Shown piece by piece: positions 45,712 to 58,038 of a stretch of DNA of 64,000 nt. Both the position numbers and the translations under genes were made by a program. This DNA comes from Clitoria ternatea (Eukaryota; Streptophyta; Magnoliopsida; Fabales; Fabaceae), in contig CM075676.1 of assembly GCA_037962975.1 (NCBI GenBank), positions 95,116,001 through 95,180,000 of the forward strand, read 5' to 3'. Each line of letters opens with the position of its first letter. The first letter of the stretch is position 1. Below the pieces are notes generated by a model. The model saw only the letters and a list, made by a program, of their open reading frames with translations, had not been told where the DNA came from and ran no database searches.

Positions 45712-46192
45712 CGTAGAAAAAACTCCCATCATCATCCTTATGATAAAGGACTCAAACACCACTTCCTTGCAGTTCCCTAAGCTTGGAACAATATTGTAAT
45801 CTCCTGTGAGAGCATTACGGATTAAGAGCAGTCATCCGTTCTGTTACACTACTCTACTGAACAGCGGATCGACCCTTCTTTCCCCAAAAGAATTAAGAAA
45901 ATTAAGGATCATGCCCCAAAGACAGGCACCCTTTTTCTTAATACACACTTGGGGACATGTATATATTTATCCGTTCTAAATTTTACTTATTGTTTAATTT
46001 TCTGAGGCTGTTATTTCAATCCGGCCTTAAGATTAATTATACTGAACGGATTAGTAACGATTTATATATACATGAAACGACGAAGACAAATTTCTTCAAC
46101 CAAAATTCATTCATTGAAATGAAATTACATACAATAGTTCAAAATCCGAAGTTGATCCCGGTACACAACTATACATGTAAATGAAAACAAAA
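45712..46192. other. Gene-free spacer between hairpin array B and antisense gene 2
   Basis: No open frame of note and no terminal repeats; AT-rich towards 46,192. Probably holds the 3' end of the antisense transcript. Confidence 0.5.
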
Positions 46193-47188
46193 CTACGGAG
46201 GAGGAATCTGTTCTTCAGTTTTTTGTGCCTCCTCAGCACTGGGCTCTTGTCCCCCTTCCTTTGGAACCTCCGCAGGAGTCTCATCTCCAGGAGCCTCAGC
46301 CCTTTCTTCAGAAGAGGGAACCTCGGACACAAAAAAGACGTAATCAGGTCCCATGGATTGACCCTCAGGAAGAGGAGCCAAACCATACAAGGACGTCGGT
46401 GGATCCTCGTGACGACCATCCACCACTGCGACTAACTTTCCCCCATGGAATTCATAGTACGGATCCATTCCATAAAGGTTAAGTTTCGCAGTGGGGTTGC
46501 GGTAGAAGACTTGGCGTATGGCTAGGCCGAAGGACTCTTCAACAGCCCGGCTGCATATGTCAACAGCTTCTTCTCTCTCAGCTTTCGCTGTAGCCAATTC
46601 TCCCCGCAACTTGGACAGCTCCTCACTAGACACCTCGGACTCCGCTTTCCTAGCCTTCAGTCCCTCTATCTCAAGAAGGAGCTTCTTCTCCCTTTGAGAC
46701 CACTCCTCAGCATCAGCTTTATGTTTATCCTGGCTGCTACGGAGTTCTTCCTCCTTCTCTGCCACTTTGCCTTCCAAGTTTTTAAGATCGCCTTTGAGCT
46801 TGAGATTCTCTTTAGTCATGATATCTCCAAACTCCTTAGACTTGTTAAGACGATCTTCCATTAACTTCACGGCGGCTTTGTCCTTTTCCGAGGAAAGCTT
46901 GAGTTCTTTCAATTCGTCACTCAATTCCTCAACTTTATCGGCGTTGCTAGCCAACTCGCTGACTGAAGAAAGCATTCCAGCAAGTTCGACTAACTGCCAC
47001 CTTCCGGCCTCACACGCTTCCGTAATTTCTTTAGGACTGAGTGTAGGCCGGAGTTTGTACATCGGAGGAGGAAGAGTGGCTGGAGTAGAACCTTCATAGG
47101 AGAGGAAGGGGGTGAGAAACGAGGTAGTTGGGAAGGAGGTCGGCTCTGATCCAGAAACCCCAGCAGCAGGATCCTCCGAAACCCTTTG

Positions 47189-50100
47189 TGTAACACCCCT
47201 ATTTTTATTTTTATATTAAAATTTTAAAGGAATTAAATTATGGTTCTTTAGAACTTTTTAATCTACGTATTATTTATGATTTTTTGGAATTTTTTGGAAT
47301 TTTGGAATTTTTTAATAAAAATAATATTTTTTTAAATAATTTTAAATTCATATAAGTGACTTAAATTAAAAATATTTACAAGAAAGTGAATTGAGATTAT
47401 AAGAAAATTTTCTAAAATCCATTTCAAGTAGACTTATCTAAAAATTATCGGTTTGAGAAAAATCTTGATTTTTTCCAATCGTTAAAAAATTTGAAACGTA
47501 TCAATAAATTTTTATTAACAGAAAATTTTAGATTTTTAAAATTTCAGCTTTATATTACTTATTATAAAATTAGTAGGGACTGATATAATATCGCTAAATT
47601 TCAAAAAGGACTCATTTTGAATATTTAAAATATACCGAGTGAAGGGTTACTATTTGACTTAATAATTTTGCCGACAATTACTATGCAAATCACTGTGCAT
47701 GTATGAAATTTTCAAAAGATGCACAGTAACCTGGAATAAAAAATTCAAAAATGCATAGTACTTTTATATTAAAATAATGGAATGCATAGTAAATTTTTTT
47801 CCTATAAATACCGAAGGATTTCTTCTTTAGAATTCACAATTTCAGATTAAGTTTTCTTAATATAGTAGTGCTAGTGAGATAGTGGTGGAAGTGAGAGAGA
47901 GAAGAAAAGTTTTTGGAGAGAAGGTTCTGCCAAAATCCTAAGGTAAGAATACTTCTCTTTTATATTTTTTGGGTTATTTTCATATCGTTTTTAGAAATCT
48001 GTTATTATACTGAAAATAATATTATTTTAAGTTACTATTCTGTATAGTAAACACTATTTCAATAGTAAATTACTATTTCAATAGTAAATTACTATTCAAA
48101 TAGTAAATTACTATTTACTGTTACTATTTACTGTTACTATTTACTGTTACTATTCACGATTTACTATTTACCGTTACTATTCACGATTTACTATTTACCG
48201 TTACTATTCACGTTTTACTATTTACTGTTACTATTCACGTTTTACTATTTACCGTTACTATTCACGATTTACTATTCACTATTCACTATTCACTATTCAA
48301 AATTTACCATTTCTGTTTTAAGTAGTAATCTTAATCTTCGTCTTATGCTTATACTGAAATAAGATTGGTATTAATATTTTTAGAAATCGGAGGCGCAAAG
48401 CAAATCCATTTTGGGTAACAATTCAAGGTAAGGGGGAGTGAGATAAGAGTATAATATGAAAAGACATAAGAATAATGGGAGGAGTCCCCTACTCCTTTTA
48501 AATCTGATAATATTATTATTTTAAAATATTAACTTTTTTTTAACTTAAAATTTATAATAAATTTTAAATTAAATATTCGGTTTAACTAACTCTAACATAC
48601 CTATGCAAAGACTTGGACCATTATGACCTATATGGACTGGACAATACCTATGCAAGGACTTGGACCATTATGACCCATATGGACTGAACTATACCTATGC
48701 AAGGACTGGATTATATGGACTTACATATACCTATGCGAGGAATTGACCAAAAGGACTAAAATTGACTATATTAATAATCATTAAATTTTGTATTATGATA
48801 TGTATTAATGATATTTAATTGATTTGATTATGATTTGATTATGATTGATTGATTGATGATATTTAGTTATGATTGATATTGTTTAATTTTGATTGATGAT
48901 ATTGTAATGTGGAGTTTGAGCATATAGCGAGCATGACGGAAAACTAAAATTCAGTAAGAATTTCTTACCTTACTCTTTAAATTTTATTATCTTTTAATTC
49001 TTCTTAGAAATTATTCTTATTAACTTTATTTTCAATATTTAGAATAAAAAAATTAGTATTTATTTTAGAAAGAAAATATTTTATTAGAATTTATTTAATT
49101 AAATCTTGAGTTAAAGAAAAATTTTGTAATCTTAAGTATTTTTGGTTAATAAATATTTCTCTTTCAATAAAAAAAAATTAAAAGAAAATTATTTTATTTT
49201 TTTCCAACTTAATAACTAAATACATTTGGAAATAATTGAGATTCCTAAATTTGATTTTGTTAAGATTTAATTTGAGAAAGATTAGGTAAAGTTTTATATG
49301 ATAAAGTTTTTAGATATTTAAGGCTTAGAAACTCAATTTCCGTGAGATTTGAAAACTGTACCAAATTTATTTCTGTGGGACAGAAATTCAGAGAACTGAG
49401 AAAATGTACAGTTTATTGAAATGATATTGTAAACCTTTAAGGGATTTAATAATTGAGTTTCTAAAAGCCTTAACCAACTCAATACGCGAGTAGTTCATGC
49501 ATCATGGATAATGAAAGTGAAATAAAATAATATTGTCTGGGGACGGATTATAGAAACCGAGGATACATTAGAGGAGGCTTAATTACGAGCCTTGGGATGA
49601 GAGAGTGTGAAAGGGTGCTTCAGGGGACCTGGGGTAGCTCCCTAGTGTCGGGTACTTTCACAATAAAAACTTTCTCAATCTGATTAGTCTCTAAGTGTTT
49701 CCATGCCAGTTGAGCTGTTCATATTATTATTATCCGGACTTATGGAACAGTGTAAACTCCTGGTTGGCCCAGTGCAAATTAAAATTTAAGGGCCTACATA
49801 TATAGATAAGTTATGATGAAAATATTGCATAACATTCATGCATTCATAATTGATTGTGTATGTGATTGTGATTGATATTATTATGTATCGGTTGTGAAAA
49901 CCCTTTGTTGCTTATGTCTTATTCGGAAATATTATATTCTGTTTCTCACTCCTTTCTCCGTGTTTTTGTTTCATATATTCTAAACTGATGGTTCAGAGGG
50001 AAGGATCGAAGAATTTCAGCAGTAGATATAGCACGTTCTAGAAAGGGAGCTCGGTATGAATACCGTGGTCCAATGAATAAATAATGTTAATAAGTAACTG

Positions 50101-50324
50101 CTTCTGGGCCATGGAGTTTCCTCTCTTTCTTATAATGTTTAATGTTTATTTTCTTCGGATGAATGTACAAATACTTTATAAAGTTTTAATAATATTTGTG
50201 AGGTATTTCAGAAATAATGTATATAATTTATTCCGATAGTTTCTTTTTAACAATCATATCTTTAGTAAAAAAAAAAATTACGAATTTTTCTAGAATTTAT
50301 TAAGGTGTAACAGAGGGTGTTACA
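47189..50324 (+). repeat. 5' LTR of Tekay element
   Basis: 3,136 bp from TGTAACACCCC to GTGTTACA. Contains TATAAATA at 47,803-47,810 and the TACTATT minisatellite at ~48,040-48,300. Nearby are direct repeats of CCTATGCAA.GACTTGGACC at ~48,600-48,720. The rest is AT-rich non-coding. Confidence 0.95.
47803..47810 (+). promoter_or_regulatory. TATA box of Tekay 5' LTR
   Basis: TATAAATA preceded by T-rich DNA, kept at 55,540-55,547 in the 3' LTR and at 33,032-33,039 in the old LTR. This is the best candidate for the core promoter of the family. Confidence 0.6.
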
Positions 50325-50327
50325 AAG

Positions 50328-50341
50328 TGGTATCAGAGCAG
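50328..50341 (+). other. Primer-binding site of Tekay element
   Basis: TGGTATCAGAGCAG, three bases after the LTR, complementary to the 3' end of initiator Met-tRNA. Confidence 0.92.
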
Positions 50342-50469
50342 TTAATCCAATAGGCCTGGGGAAAAGGTCTATCTTGCTTTGTCTGTAAACTCTGTATAGG
50401 TAGAATATCTGACTTGGTAGTAACTGTGATTGATGTGACAAATCTCAGTTACTGTGAAACAGGAAACTA

Positions 50470-53400
50470 ATGGCTGGAAACGATCTTGCTGGAGTTGTAG
50501 AACGCTTAATCAATGCAATGGGAGCACGTGAAGGTCAAGGTAATGATGCCTTGAGAAGACTGGACCTATTCGAAAAGCGCAATCCACCTCGTTTCAAGGG
50601 AGGATATAACCCTGATGGAGCACAAATCTGGATTCGAGAGATAGAGAAGATCTTTCGAGCATTGCAATGTAATGAAGCTGATAAGGTAGTCTTCGCTACT
50701 TATGCCTTATCTGAGGATGCCGAACATTGGTGGGATAGCATGCGTAAACAATTCGAAGTCAACGACGTGGAGATCACTTGGGACTATTTCAAGGATATGT
50801 TTCTGGAAAAATACTTTCCAGCTGATGTTAAAGAGAAAAGACAATTCGAATTCCTGTCGCTGACCCAAGGAAATATGACCGTTGGAGAGTACGCATCCAG
50901 GTTTGAAGAGCTATCTCGTTTTCATTCTCATTATAATGATGCTACTAATGAAAGAGATCGGTGTGCAAAGTTTGTAAATGGACTGCGGCCAGAAATTAAG
51001 GAAGCTATACGAATGCAGGAAATCCGTGAATTTTCTGTATTGGTAAATCGCTGCAGGATCTTTGAAGAAGACCATAAGGATAGAATGACCAAAAGTCGTG
51101 AGCCCATTCACAAGGCAGGAGAAATAAGAAGTGGAGGACCTCACCATCACCAAAGAAGAGATTTCAGAAGGAATAAGCCTTACCAAGCACCATTTTGTCG
51201 GTTTGGAGCAGCATCTGTTCCTAACAGACCCCAAGCTTCAACTGGAAGCTATTACCCAACATCTGCACCAAATTTTAAATGTTTTATCTGTGGAGGACCC
51301 CATTTGAAAAGGGATTGTCCTAAAAACACTTATGTTTGCTTTAAGTGTAACAAACCAGGTCATCATATCAAGGATTGCCCAGAGATGAAGAGAGAAAACC
51401 CTGAAGGTGCAAGTACAAGCATAAATACTCAAGGAGGCGCGCACAGTGCAGTCGGAAGGCCAAAAGCAAAAGGAAAGGTTTTTGCAATCACTGGAGAAGA
51501 AGCATCTCATGCTGATTCCATGGTAGAAGGTAAGTGTATCATTAATAAGATTTCTTTAACTGTTATGTATGACTCAGGTGCATCACATTCCTTTATTGCC
51601 AATGACTGTGTAGAAAAACTAAAATTACCTGTGATAGAACTTCCATTTGACTTATTTGTACATACTCCTGGAAACAATCCCATTGTCACTTCTAAAGCTT
51701 GTTGGAAATGCCCTATTGTCATAGATGGTAGGGACTTTAAGGCTAATCTTTTCTGTTTACCCCTTTCTGGCTTAGAAGTTATTATTGGGCTAGATTGGTT
51801 GTCTGACAATCATGTTCTAATAGATTGTCATAATAAAACCATAATGTTTAAAGAACCAGTGAATTTGAATCCTGAAGATTCGAGATTTCTAACCGCCAAC
51901 CAAGTGAGTGCCTCTTTAAAAGGAGGGGCTCAAGGATTCATGCTATTGCTTTCAACGAAAGGAGAGCAAGAATCAAAAATCAAAAATCTGCCGGTTGTGT
52001 GTGAATTTCCTGACGTTTTTCCTGAAGATATCCCTGGTTTACCCCCAGAAAGAGATGTGGAATTTTCCATTGATTTAGTACCTGGAGTTGGACCCATTTC
52101 AATTGCACCATACCGAATGTCACCTCTAGAATTAGCAGAGTTGAAGAAACAACTTGAAGAGATGATAGAGAAGCAGTTTATACGACCCAGTGTATCCCCC
52201 TGGGGTGCACCAGTGTTGTTGGTTAAGAAGAAGGATGGTAGCATGAGGTTGTGTGTAGATTATCGACAACTGAACAAGGTGACGATCAAGAACAGATACC
52301 CTCTGCCAAGGATTGACGACTTGATGGATCAGCTGCGTGGTGCCACGGTGTTCTCCAAAATTGATTTAAGGTCTGGATACCATCAAATAAGGGTGAAGAA
52401 AGAAGATGTAACGAAAACTGCTTTTAGAACATGCTATGGCCATTACGAATATCTAGTAATGCCTTTTGGTGTAACTAATGCACCAGCCGTATTCATGGAT
52501 TACATGAATAGGATTTTTCATCCATATCTAGATAAATTTGTAGTGGTGTTCATTGATGATATATTAGTGTACTCTAAAAACAGAGAAGAACATGTTGAAC
52601 ATTTGAAGGTCGTGTTGGAAATCCTGAAAAAGAAACAACTATATGCAAAGCTGTCGAAGTGTGAATTCTGGTTGGAAGAAGTGAACTTTTTAGGACATGT
52701 AATTAGTCAAGGAGGAATAGCTGTAGACCCTTCCAAGGTGGAGGCGGTTTTAAAATGGGAGAGACCAACCACGATCACTGAGATTAGAAGTTTCTTGGGC
52801 TTGGCTGGATACTATAGGAGATTCATTGAAGGATTTTCAAAGCTAGGATACCCATTGACCAAGCTAACACGGAAAGGACAACCTTTTGTGTGGACGACAC
52901 AATGCGAGAATAGTTTTCAAGAGCTGAAAGATCGACTTACTTCTGCGCCGGTGTTAGTACTCCCCGATCCACATCGAAGTTTTGAAGTTTACTGTGATGT
53001 GTCTAAACAAGGACTAGGAAGTGTACTTATGCAAGACAAGAAGGTTGTAGCCTATGCATCACGACAATTAAGGCAACATGAGATCAACTACCCTACCCAT
53101 GACTTAGAGTTAGCCGCTGTAGTTTTTGCCTTAAAGATTTGGAGGCACTATCTATACGGTGCAACATTCGATGTGTTTAGCGATCATAAAAGTCTCAAGT
53201 ATTTATTCGACCAAAAGGAGTTAAACATGAGGCAACGGAGATGGATGGAATTCTTAAAGGACTACGATTTTGAGTTGCAATACCATCCTGGAAAAGCGAA
53301 TGTAGTAGCTGATGCTTTAAGTCGAAAGTCTCTACATGCGTCCACGATGATGATAAAAGAGCTGGAATTGATAGAGAACTTCAGAGATCTTAACCTAGCA

Positions 53401-53502
53401 GTAAAGGTTAATGCTAACAGCTACAGATTAGGAACGTTGCAAGTGACAAATGAATTCCTGAGGCAAGTTTTAGAGGCTCAACGAGAGGATGAATTCCTGT
53501 AA
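50470..53502 (+). CDS. Tekay Gag-Pol, first part: Gag, protease, RT, RNase H (ends at internal TAA)
   Basis: 1,010 codons from ATG 50,470. Gag capsid comes first (RFKGGYNPDGAQIWI near 37; GEYASRFEELS), then two zinc knuckles at ~275-310 (CFICGGPHLKRDC and CFKCNKPGHHIKDC). Protease is at ~365 (YDSGASHSFI). RT is at ~560-730 (RLCVDYRQLNKV, DLRSGYHQIRV, catalytic FIDDILVYS), and RNase H at ~825-945 (YCDVSKQGLGSVL, DLELAAVVFALKIW). It makes the particle and copies RNA to DNA. The TAA at 53,500 lies just before integrase, and the same frame is open again immediately after, so this is a single point disruption of one polyprotein. Confidence 0.95.
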   Translation: MAGNDLAGVVERLINAMGAREGQGNDALRRLDLFEKRNPPRFKGGYNPDGAQIWIREIEKIFRALQCNEADKVVFATYALSEDAEHWWDSMRKQFEVNDVEITWDYFKDMFLEKYFPADVKEKRQFEFLSLTQGNMTVGEYASRFEELSRFHSHYNDATNERDRCAKFVNGLRPEIKEAIRMQEIREFSVLVNRCRIFEEDHKDRMTKSREPIHKAGEIRSGGPHHHQRRDFRRNKPYQAPFCRFGAASVPNRPQASTGSYYPTSAPNFKCFICGGPHLKRDCPKNTYVCFKCNKPGHHIKDCPEMKRENPEGASTSINTQGGAHSAVGRPKAKGKVFAITGEEASHADSMVEGKCIINKISLTVMYDSGASHSFIANDCVEKLKLPVIELPFDLFVHTPGNNPIVTSKACWKCPIVIDGRDFKANLFCLPLSGLEVIIGLDWLSDNHVLIDCHNKTIMFKEPVNLNPEDSRFLTANQVSASLKGGAQGFMLLLSTKGEQESKIKNLPVVCEFPDVFPEDIPGLPPERDVEFSIDLVPGVGPISIAPYRMSPLELAELKKQLEEMIEKQFIRPSVSPWGAPVLLVKKKDGSMRLCVDYRQLNKVTIKNRYPLPRIDDLMDQLRGATVFSKIDLRSGYHQIRVKKEDVTKTAFRTCYGHYEYLVMPFGVTNAPAVFMDYMNRIFHPYLDKFVVVFIDDILVYSKNREEHVEHLKVVLEILKKKQLYAKLSKCEFWLEEVNFLGHVISQGGIAVDPSKVEAVLKWERPTTITEIRSFLGLAGYYRRFIEGFSKLGYPLTKLTRKGQPFVWTTQCENSFQELKDRLTSAPVLVLPDPHRSFEVYCDVSKQGLGSVLMQDKKVVAYASRQLRQHEINYPTHDLELAAVVFALKIWRHYLYGATFDVFSDHKSLKYLFDQKELNMRQRRWMEFLKDYDFELQYHPGKANVVADALSRKSLHASTMMIKELELIENFRDLNLAVKVNANSYRLGTLQVTNEFLRQVLEAQREDEFL

Positions 53503-54882
53503 GAGAAGAAAGAACTCTTGAAACAAGGAAAAGAAGTCGAGTTCAATGTGGGAAACGACCAATTATTGAGATATAAGGATCGAGTGTGTATCCCTGACAA
53601 AGAGGAGTTGAGGAAAGCAATTCTAGAAGAAGGCCATAAAAGTTATATGAGCATTCATCCCGGAACTACTAAAATGTATCAAGATTTGAAGAAGTTATTT
53701 TGGTGGCCTGGAATGAAGAAAGCGGTGGCAGAGTATGTGGCTGCATGTCTAATTTGCCAGAAGGTTAAAGTGGAACACCAAAAACCCCCTGGAATGCTAC
53801 AATCAATGGAAATACCGGAATGGAAATGGGATAGCATTACCATGGATTTTGTGACTTCTCTACCTAAAATTCCATTAGGACATGATTCGATATGGGTAAT
53901 AGTTGATAGACTAACAAAGTCTGCCCACTTTATTCCCATCAATATTCGTTACTCTATGGAGAAGCTGGCAAAATTATACATCGAGGAGATTGTGAGATTG
54001 CATGGAATTCCTTCAAGTATCATTTCTGATCGGGACCCTCGTTTTACATCACAATTCTGGAAGAGCTTGCACAAGGCTATGGGAACAAGACTGCGTCTGA
54101 GTTCAGCATATCATCCTCAGACGGATGGACAATCAGAAAGAACAATCCAATCTCTAGAAGACTTGTTACGAGCTTGTGTGTTAGAGCATAAAGGAAGTTG
54201 GAATCAATTCTTACCATATGTGGAGTTTACCTACAACAACAGTTTCCATGCTAGCATTGGCATGGCACCTTTTGAAGCATTATATGGAAGAAAATGTAGG
54301 ACCCCGCTATGTTGGTTTGAGACTGGTGAAAACTTGATGCTAGGACCAGAGTTGGTACAACAAACCACGGATAAAATCAAAATAGTTCAGGAAAAGATGA
54401 AGGCAACACAGAGCAGGCAGAAAAGTTACTATGACAAAAGAAGAAAGCCGCTCGAATTTCAAGAAGGCGATCATGTATTCTTGAAAGTCACACCTATGAC
54501 TGGGGTCGGTCGGGCAATGAAATCTCGAAAACTAACTCCTAGATTTATCGGTCCATACCAAATAATTCATAAAGTTAGTCCCCTTGCCTACCAAATAGCA
54601 TTACCACCTTTTCTTTCTAATATCCATAATGTTTTTCATGTGTCAAACTTGCGAAAGTATATATCTGATCCTACACATGTTATTGAACCTGATGTCATAC
54701 AAGTTAAAGATAATCTTACATATGATGCACCACCTGTTAGAATAAGTGACAGAAGAATAAAACAATTAAGAGACAAGACAATTCCGCTTGTAAAGGTTAT
54801 TTGGAGTGAAACGAGAGGAGAAGATGCTACATGGGAACTAGAAACTGAGATGAAAGAGTCTCATCCTCATTTGTTTTACTGA
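53503..54882 (+). pseudogene. Tekay Pol, second part: integrase with chromodomain
   Basis: In the same frame as the upstream part, 459 codons to the stop at 54,882. It shows the zinc-binding HHCC region (IHPGTTKMYQDLKKLFWW, then CLICQ) and the DDE core (SITMDFVTSLP, ISDRDPRFTSQFW, QSERTIQSLEDL). A C-terminal chromodomain (RISDRRIKQLRDKTIPLVKV, then WELETEMKESHPHLF) characterises chromoviruses and is thought to direct insertion to heterochromatin. It lacks its own start codon and depends on readthrough of the TAA. Confidence 0.93.
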
Positions 54883-54904
54883 TTATGTAAATTTCGAGGA
54901 CGAA

Positions 54905-54925
54905 ATTTTCTAAGGGGAGTAGAGT
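54905..54925 (+). other. Polypurine tract of Tekay element
   Basis: AAGGGGAGTAGAGT lies directly before the 3' LTR at 54,926, where plus-strand DNA synthesis is primed. Confidence 0.85.
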
Positions 54926-57900
54926 TGTAACACCCCTATTTTTATTTTTATATTAAAATTTTGAAGGAATTAAATTATGGTTCTTTAGAACTTTTTAATC
55001 TACGTATTATTTATGATTTTTTGGAATTTTTTGGAATTTTGGAATTTTTTAATAAAAATAATATTTTTTTAAATAATTTTAAATTCATATAAGTGACTTA
55101 AATTAAAAATATTTACAAGAAAGTGAATTGAGATTATAAGAAAATTTTCTAAAATCCATTTCAAGTAGACTTATCTAAAAATTATCGGTTTGAGAAAAAT
55201 CTTGATTTTTTCCAATCGTTAAAAAATTTGAAACGTATCAATAAATTTTTATTAACAGAAAATTTTAGATTTTTAAAATTTCAGCTTTATATTACTTATT
55301 ATAAAATTAGTAGGGACTGATATAATATCGCTAAATTTCAAAAAGGACTCATTTTGAATATTTAAAATATACCGAGTGAAGGGTTACTATTTGACTTAAT
55401 AATTTTGCCGACAATTACTATGCAAATCACTGTGCATGTATGAAATTTTCAAAAGATGCACAGTAACCTGGAATAAAAAATTCAAAAATGCATAGTACTT
55501 TTATATTAAAATAATGGAATGCATAGTAAATTTTTTTCCTATAAATATCGAAGGATTTCTTCTTTAGAATTCACAATTTCAGATTAAGTTTTCTTAATAT
55601 AGTAGTGCTAGTGAGATAGTGGTGGAAGTGAGAGAGAGAAGAAAAGTTTTTGGAGAGAAGGTTCTGCCAAAATCCTAAGGTAAGAATACTTCTCTTTTAT
55701 ATTTTTTGGGTTATTTTCATATCGTTTTTAGAAATCTGTTATTATACTGAAAATAATATTATTTTAAGTTACTATTCTGCATAGTAAACACTATTTCAAT
55801 AGTAAATTACTATTTCAATAGTAAATTACTATTCAAATAGTAAATTACTATTTACTGTTACTATTCACGATTTACTATTTACCGTTACTATTCACGATTT
55901 ACTATTTATCGTTACTATTCACGTTTTACTCTTTACTGTTAGTATTCACGTTTTACTATTTACCGTTACTATTCACGATTTACTATTCACTATTCACTAT
56001 TCACTATTCAAAATTTACCATTTCTGTTTTAAGTAGTAATCTTAATCTTCGTCTTATGCTTATACTGAAATAAGATTGGTATTAATATTTTTAGAAATCG
56101 GAGGCGCAAAGCAAATCCATTTTGGGTAACAATTCAAGGTAAGGGGGAGTGAGATAAGAGTATAATATGAAAAGACATAAGAATAATGGGAGGAGTCCCC
56201 TACTCCTTTTAAATCTGATAATATTATTATTTTAAAATATTAACTTTTTTTTAACTTAAAATTTATAATAAATTTTAAATTAAATATTCGGTTTAACTAA
56301 CTCTAACATACCTATGCAAAGACTTGGACCATTATGACCTATATGGACTGGACAATACCTATGCAAGGACTTGGACCATTATGACCCATATGGACTGAAC
56401 TATACCTATGCAAGGACTGGATTATATGGACTTACATATACCTATGCGAGGAATTGACCAAAAGGACTAAAATTGACTATATTAATAATCATTAAATTTT
56501 GTATTATGATATGTATTAATGATATTTAATTGATTTGATTATGATTTGATTATGATTGATTGATTGATGATATTTAGTTATGATTGATATTGTTTAATTT
56601 TGATTGATGATATTGTAATGTGGAGTTTGAGCATATAGCGAGCATGACGGAAAGCTAAAATTCAGTAAGAATTTCTTACCTTACTCTTTAAATTTTATTA
56701 TCTTTTAATTCTTCTTAGAAATTATTCTTATTAACTTTATTTTCAATATTTAGAATAAAAAAATTAGTATTTATTTTAGAAAGAAAATATTTTATTAGAA
56801 TTTATTTAATTAAATCTTGAGTTAAAGAAAAATTTTGTAATCTTAAGTATTTTTGGTTAATAAATATTTCTCTTTCAATAAAAAAAAAAAATTAAAAGAA
56901 AATTATTTTATTTTTTTCCAACTTAATAACTAAATACATTTGGAAATAATTGAGATTCCTAAATTTGATTTTGTTAAGATTTAATTTGAGAAAGATTAGG
57001 TAAAGTTTTATATGATAAAGTTTTTAGATATTTAAGGCTTAGAAACTCAATTTCCGTGAGATTTGAAAACTGTACCAAATTTATTTCTGTGGGACAGAAA
57101 TTCAGAGAACTGAGAAAATGTACAGTTTATTGAAATGATATTGTAAACCTTTAAGGGATTTAATAATTGAGTTTCTAAAAGCCTTAACCAACTCAATACG
57201 CGAGTAGTTCATGCATCATGGATAATGAAAGTGAAATAAAATAATATTGTCTGGGGACGGATTATAGAAACCGAGGATACATTAGAGGAGGCTTAATTAC
57301 GAGCCTTGGGATGAGAGAGTGTGAAAGGGTGCTTCAGGGGACCTGGGGTAGCTCCCTAGTGTCGGGTACTTTCACAATAAAAACTTTCTCAATCTGACTA
57401 GTCTCTAAGTGTTTCCATGCCAGTTGAGCTGTTCATATTATTATTATCCGGACTTATGGAACAGTGTAAACTCCTGGTTGGCCCAGTGCAAATTAAAATT
57501 TAAGGGCCTACATATATAGATAAGTTATGATGAAAATATTGCATAACATTCATGCATTCATAATTGATTGTGTATGTGATTGTGATTGATATTATTATGT
57601 ATCGGTTGTGAAAACCCTTTGTTGCTTATGTCTTATTCGGAAATATTATATTCTGTTTCTCACTCCTTTCTCCGTGTTTTTGTTTCATATATTCTAAACT
57701 GATGGTTCAGAGGGAAGGATCGAAGAATTTCAGCAGTAGATATAGCACGTTCTAGAAAGGGAGCTCGGTATGAATACCGTGGTCCAATGAATAAATAATG
57801 TTAATAAGTAACTGCTTCTGGGCCATGGAGTTTCCTCTCTTTCTTATAATGTTTAATGTTTATTTTCTTCGGATGAATGTACAAATACTTTATAAAGTTT

Positions 57901-58038
57901 TAATAATATTTGTGAGGTATTTCAGAAATAATGTATATAATTTATTCCGATAGTTTCTTTTTAACAATCATATCTTTAGTAAAAAAAAAAATTATGAATT
58001 TTTCTAGAATTTATTAAGGTGTAACAGAGGGTGTTACA
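54926..58038 (+). repeat. 3' LTR of Tekay element
   Basis: 3,113 bp, TGTAACACCCC to GTGTTACA. Its TACTATT minisatellite (~55,780-56,010) has one copy of the 13-bp unit where the 5' LTR has three, and an A-run near 56,880 is three bases longer; together these account for the whole 23-bp length difference. Confidence 0.95.

Larger units (their letters stand above)
47189..58038 (+). mobile_element. Complete Tekay/Del-type chromodomain Gypsy retrotransposon
   Basis: LTRs at 47,189-50,324 (3,136 bp) and 54,926-58,038 (3,113 bp) are flanked by the 5-bp duplication CTTTG (47,184-47,188 and 58,039-58,043). PBS, gag, protease, RT, RNase H, integrase with chromodomain and polypurine tract are in canonical order. 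By eye the LTRs differ at about nine bases, an A-run and a 26-bp copy-number change, so insertion is recent, comparable to the surrounding Tat element. It sits inside exon 2 of antisense gene 2. Confidence 0.96.

Noticed and set aside
46181..46482. Plus-strand frames in the antisense gene 2 region
   Set aside because: Shadows of the conserved minus-strand coiled-coil exon; no domain and no conserved context.
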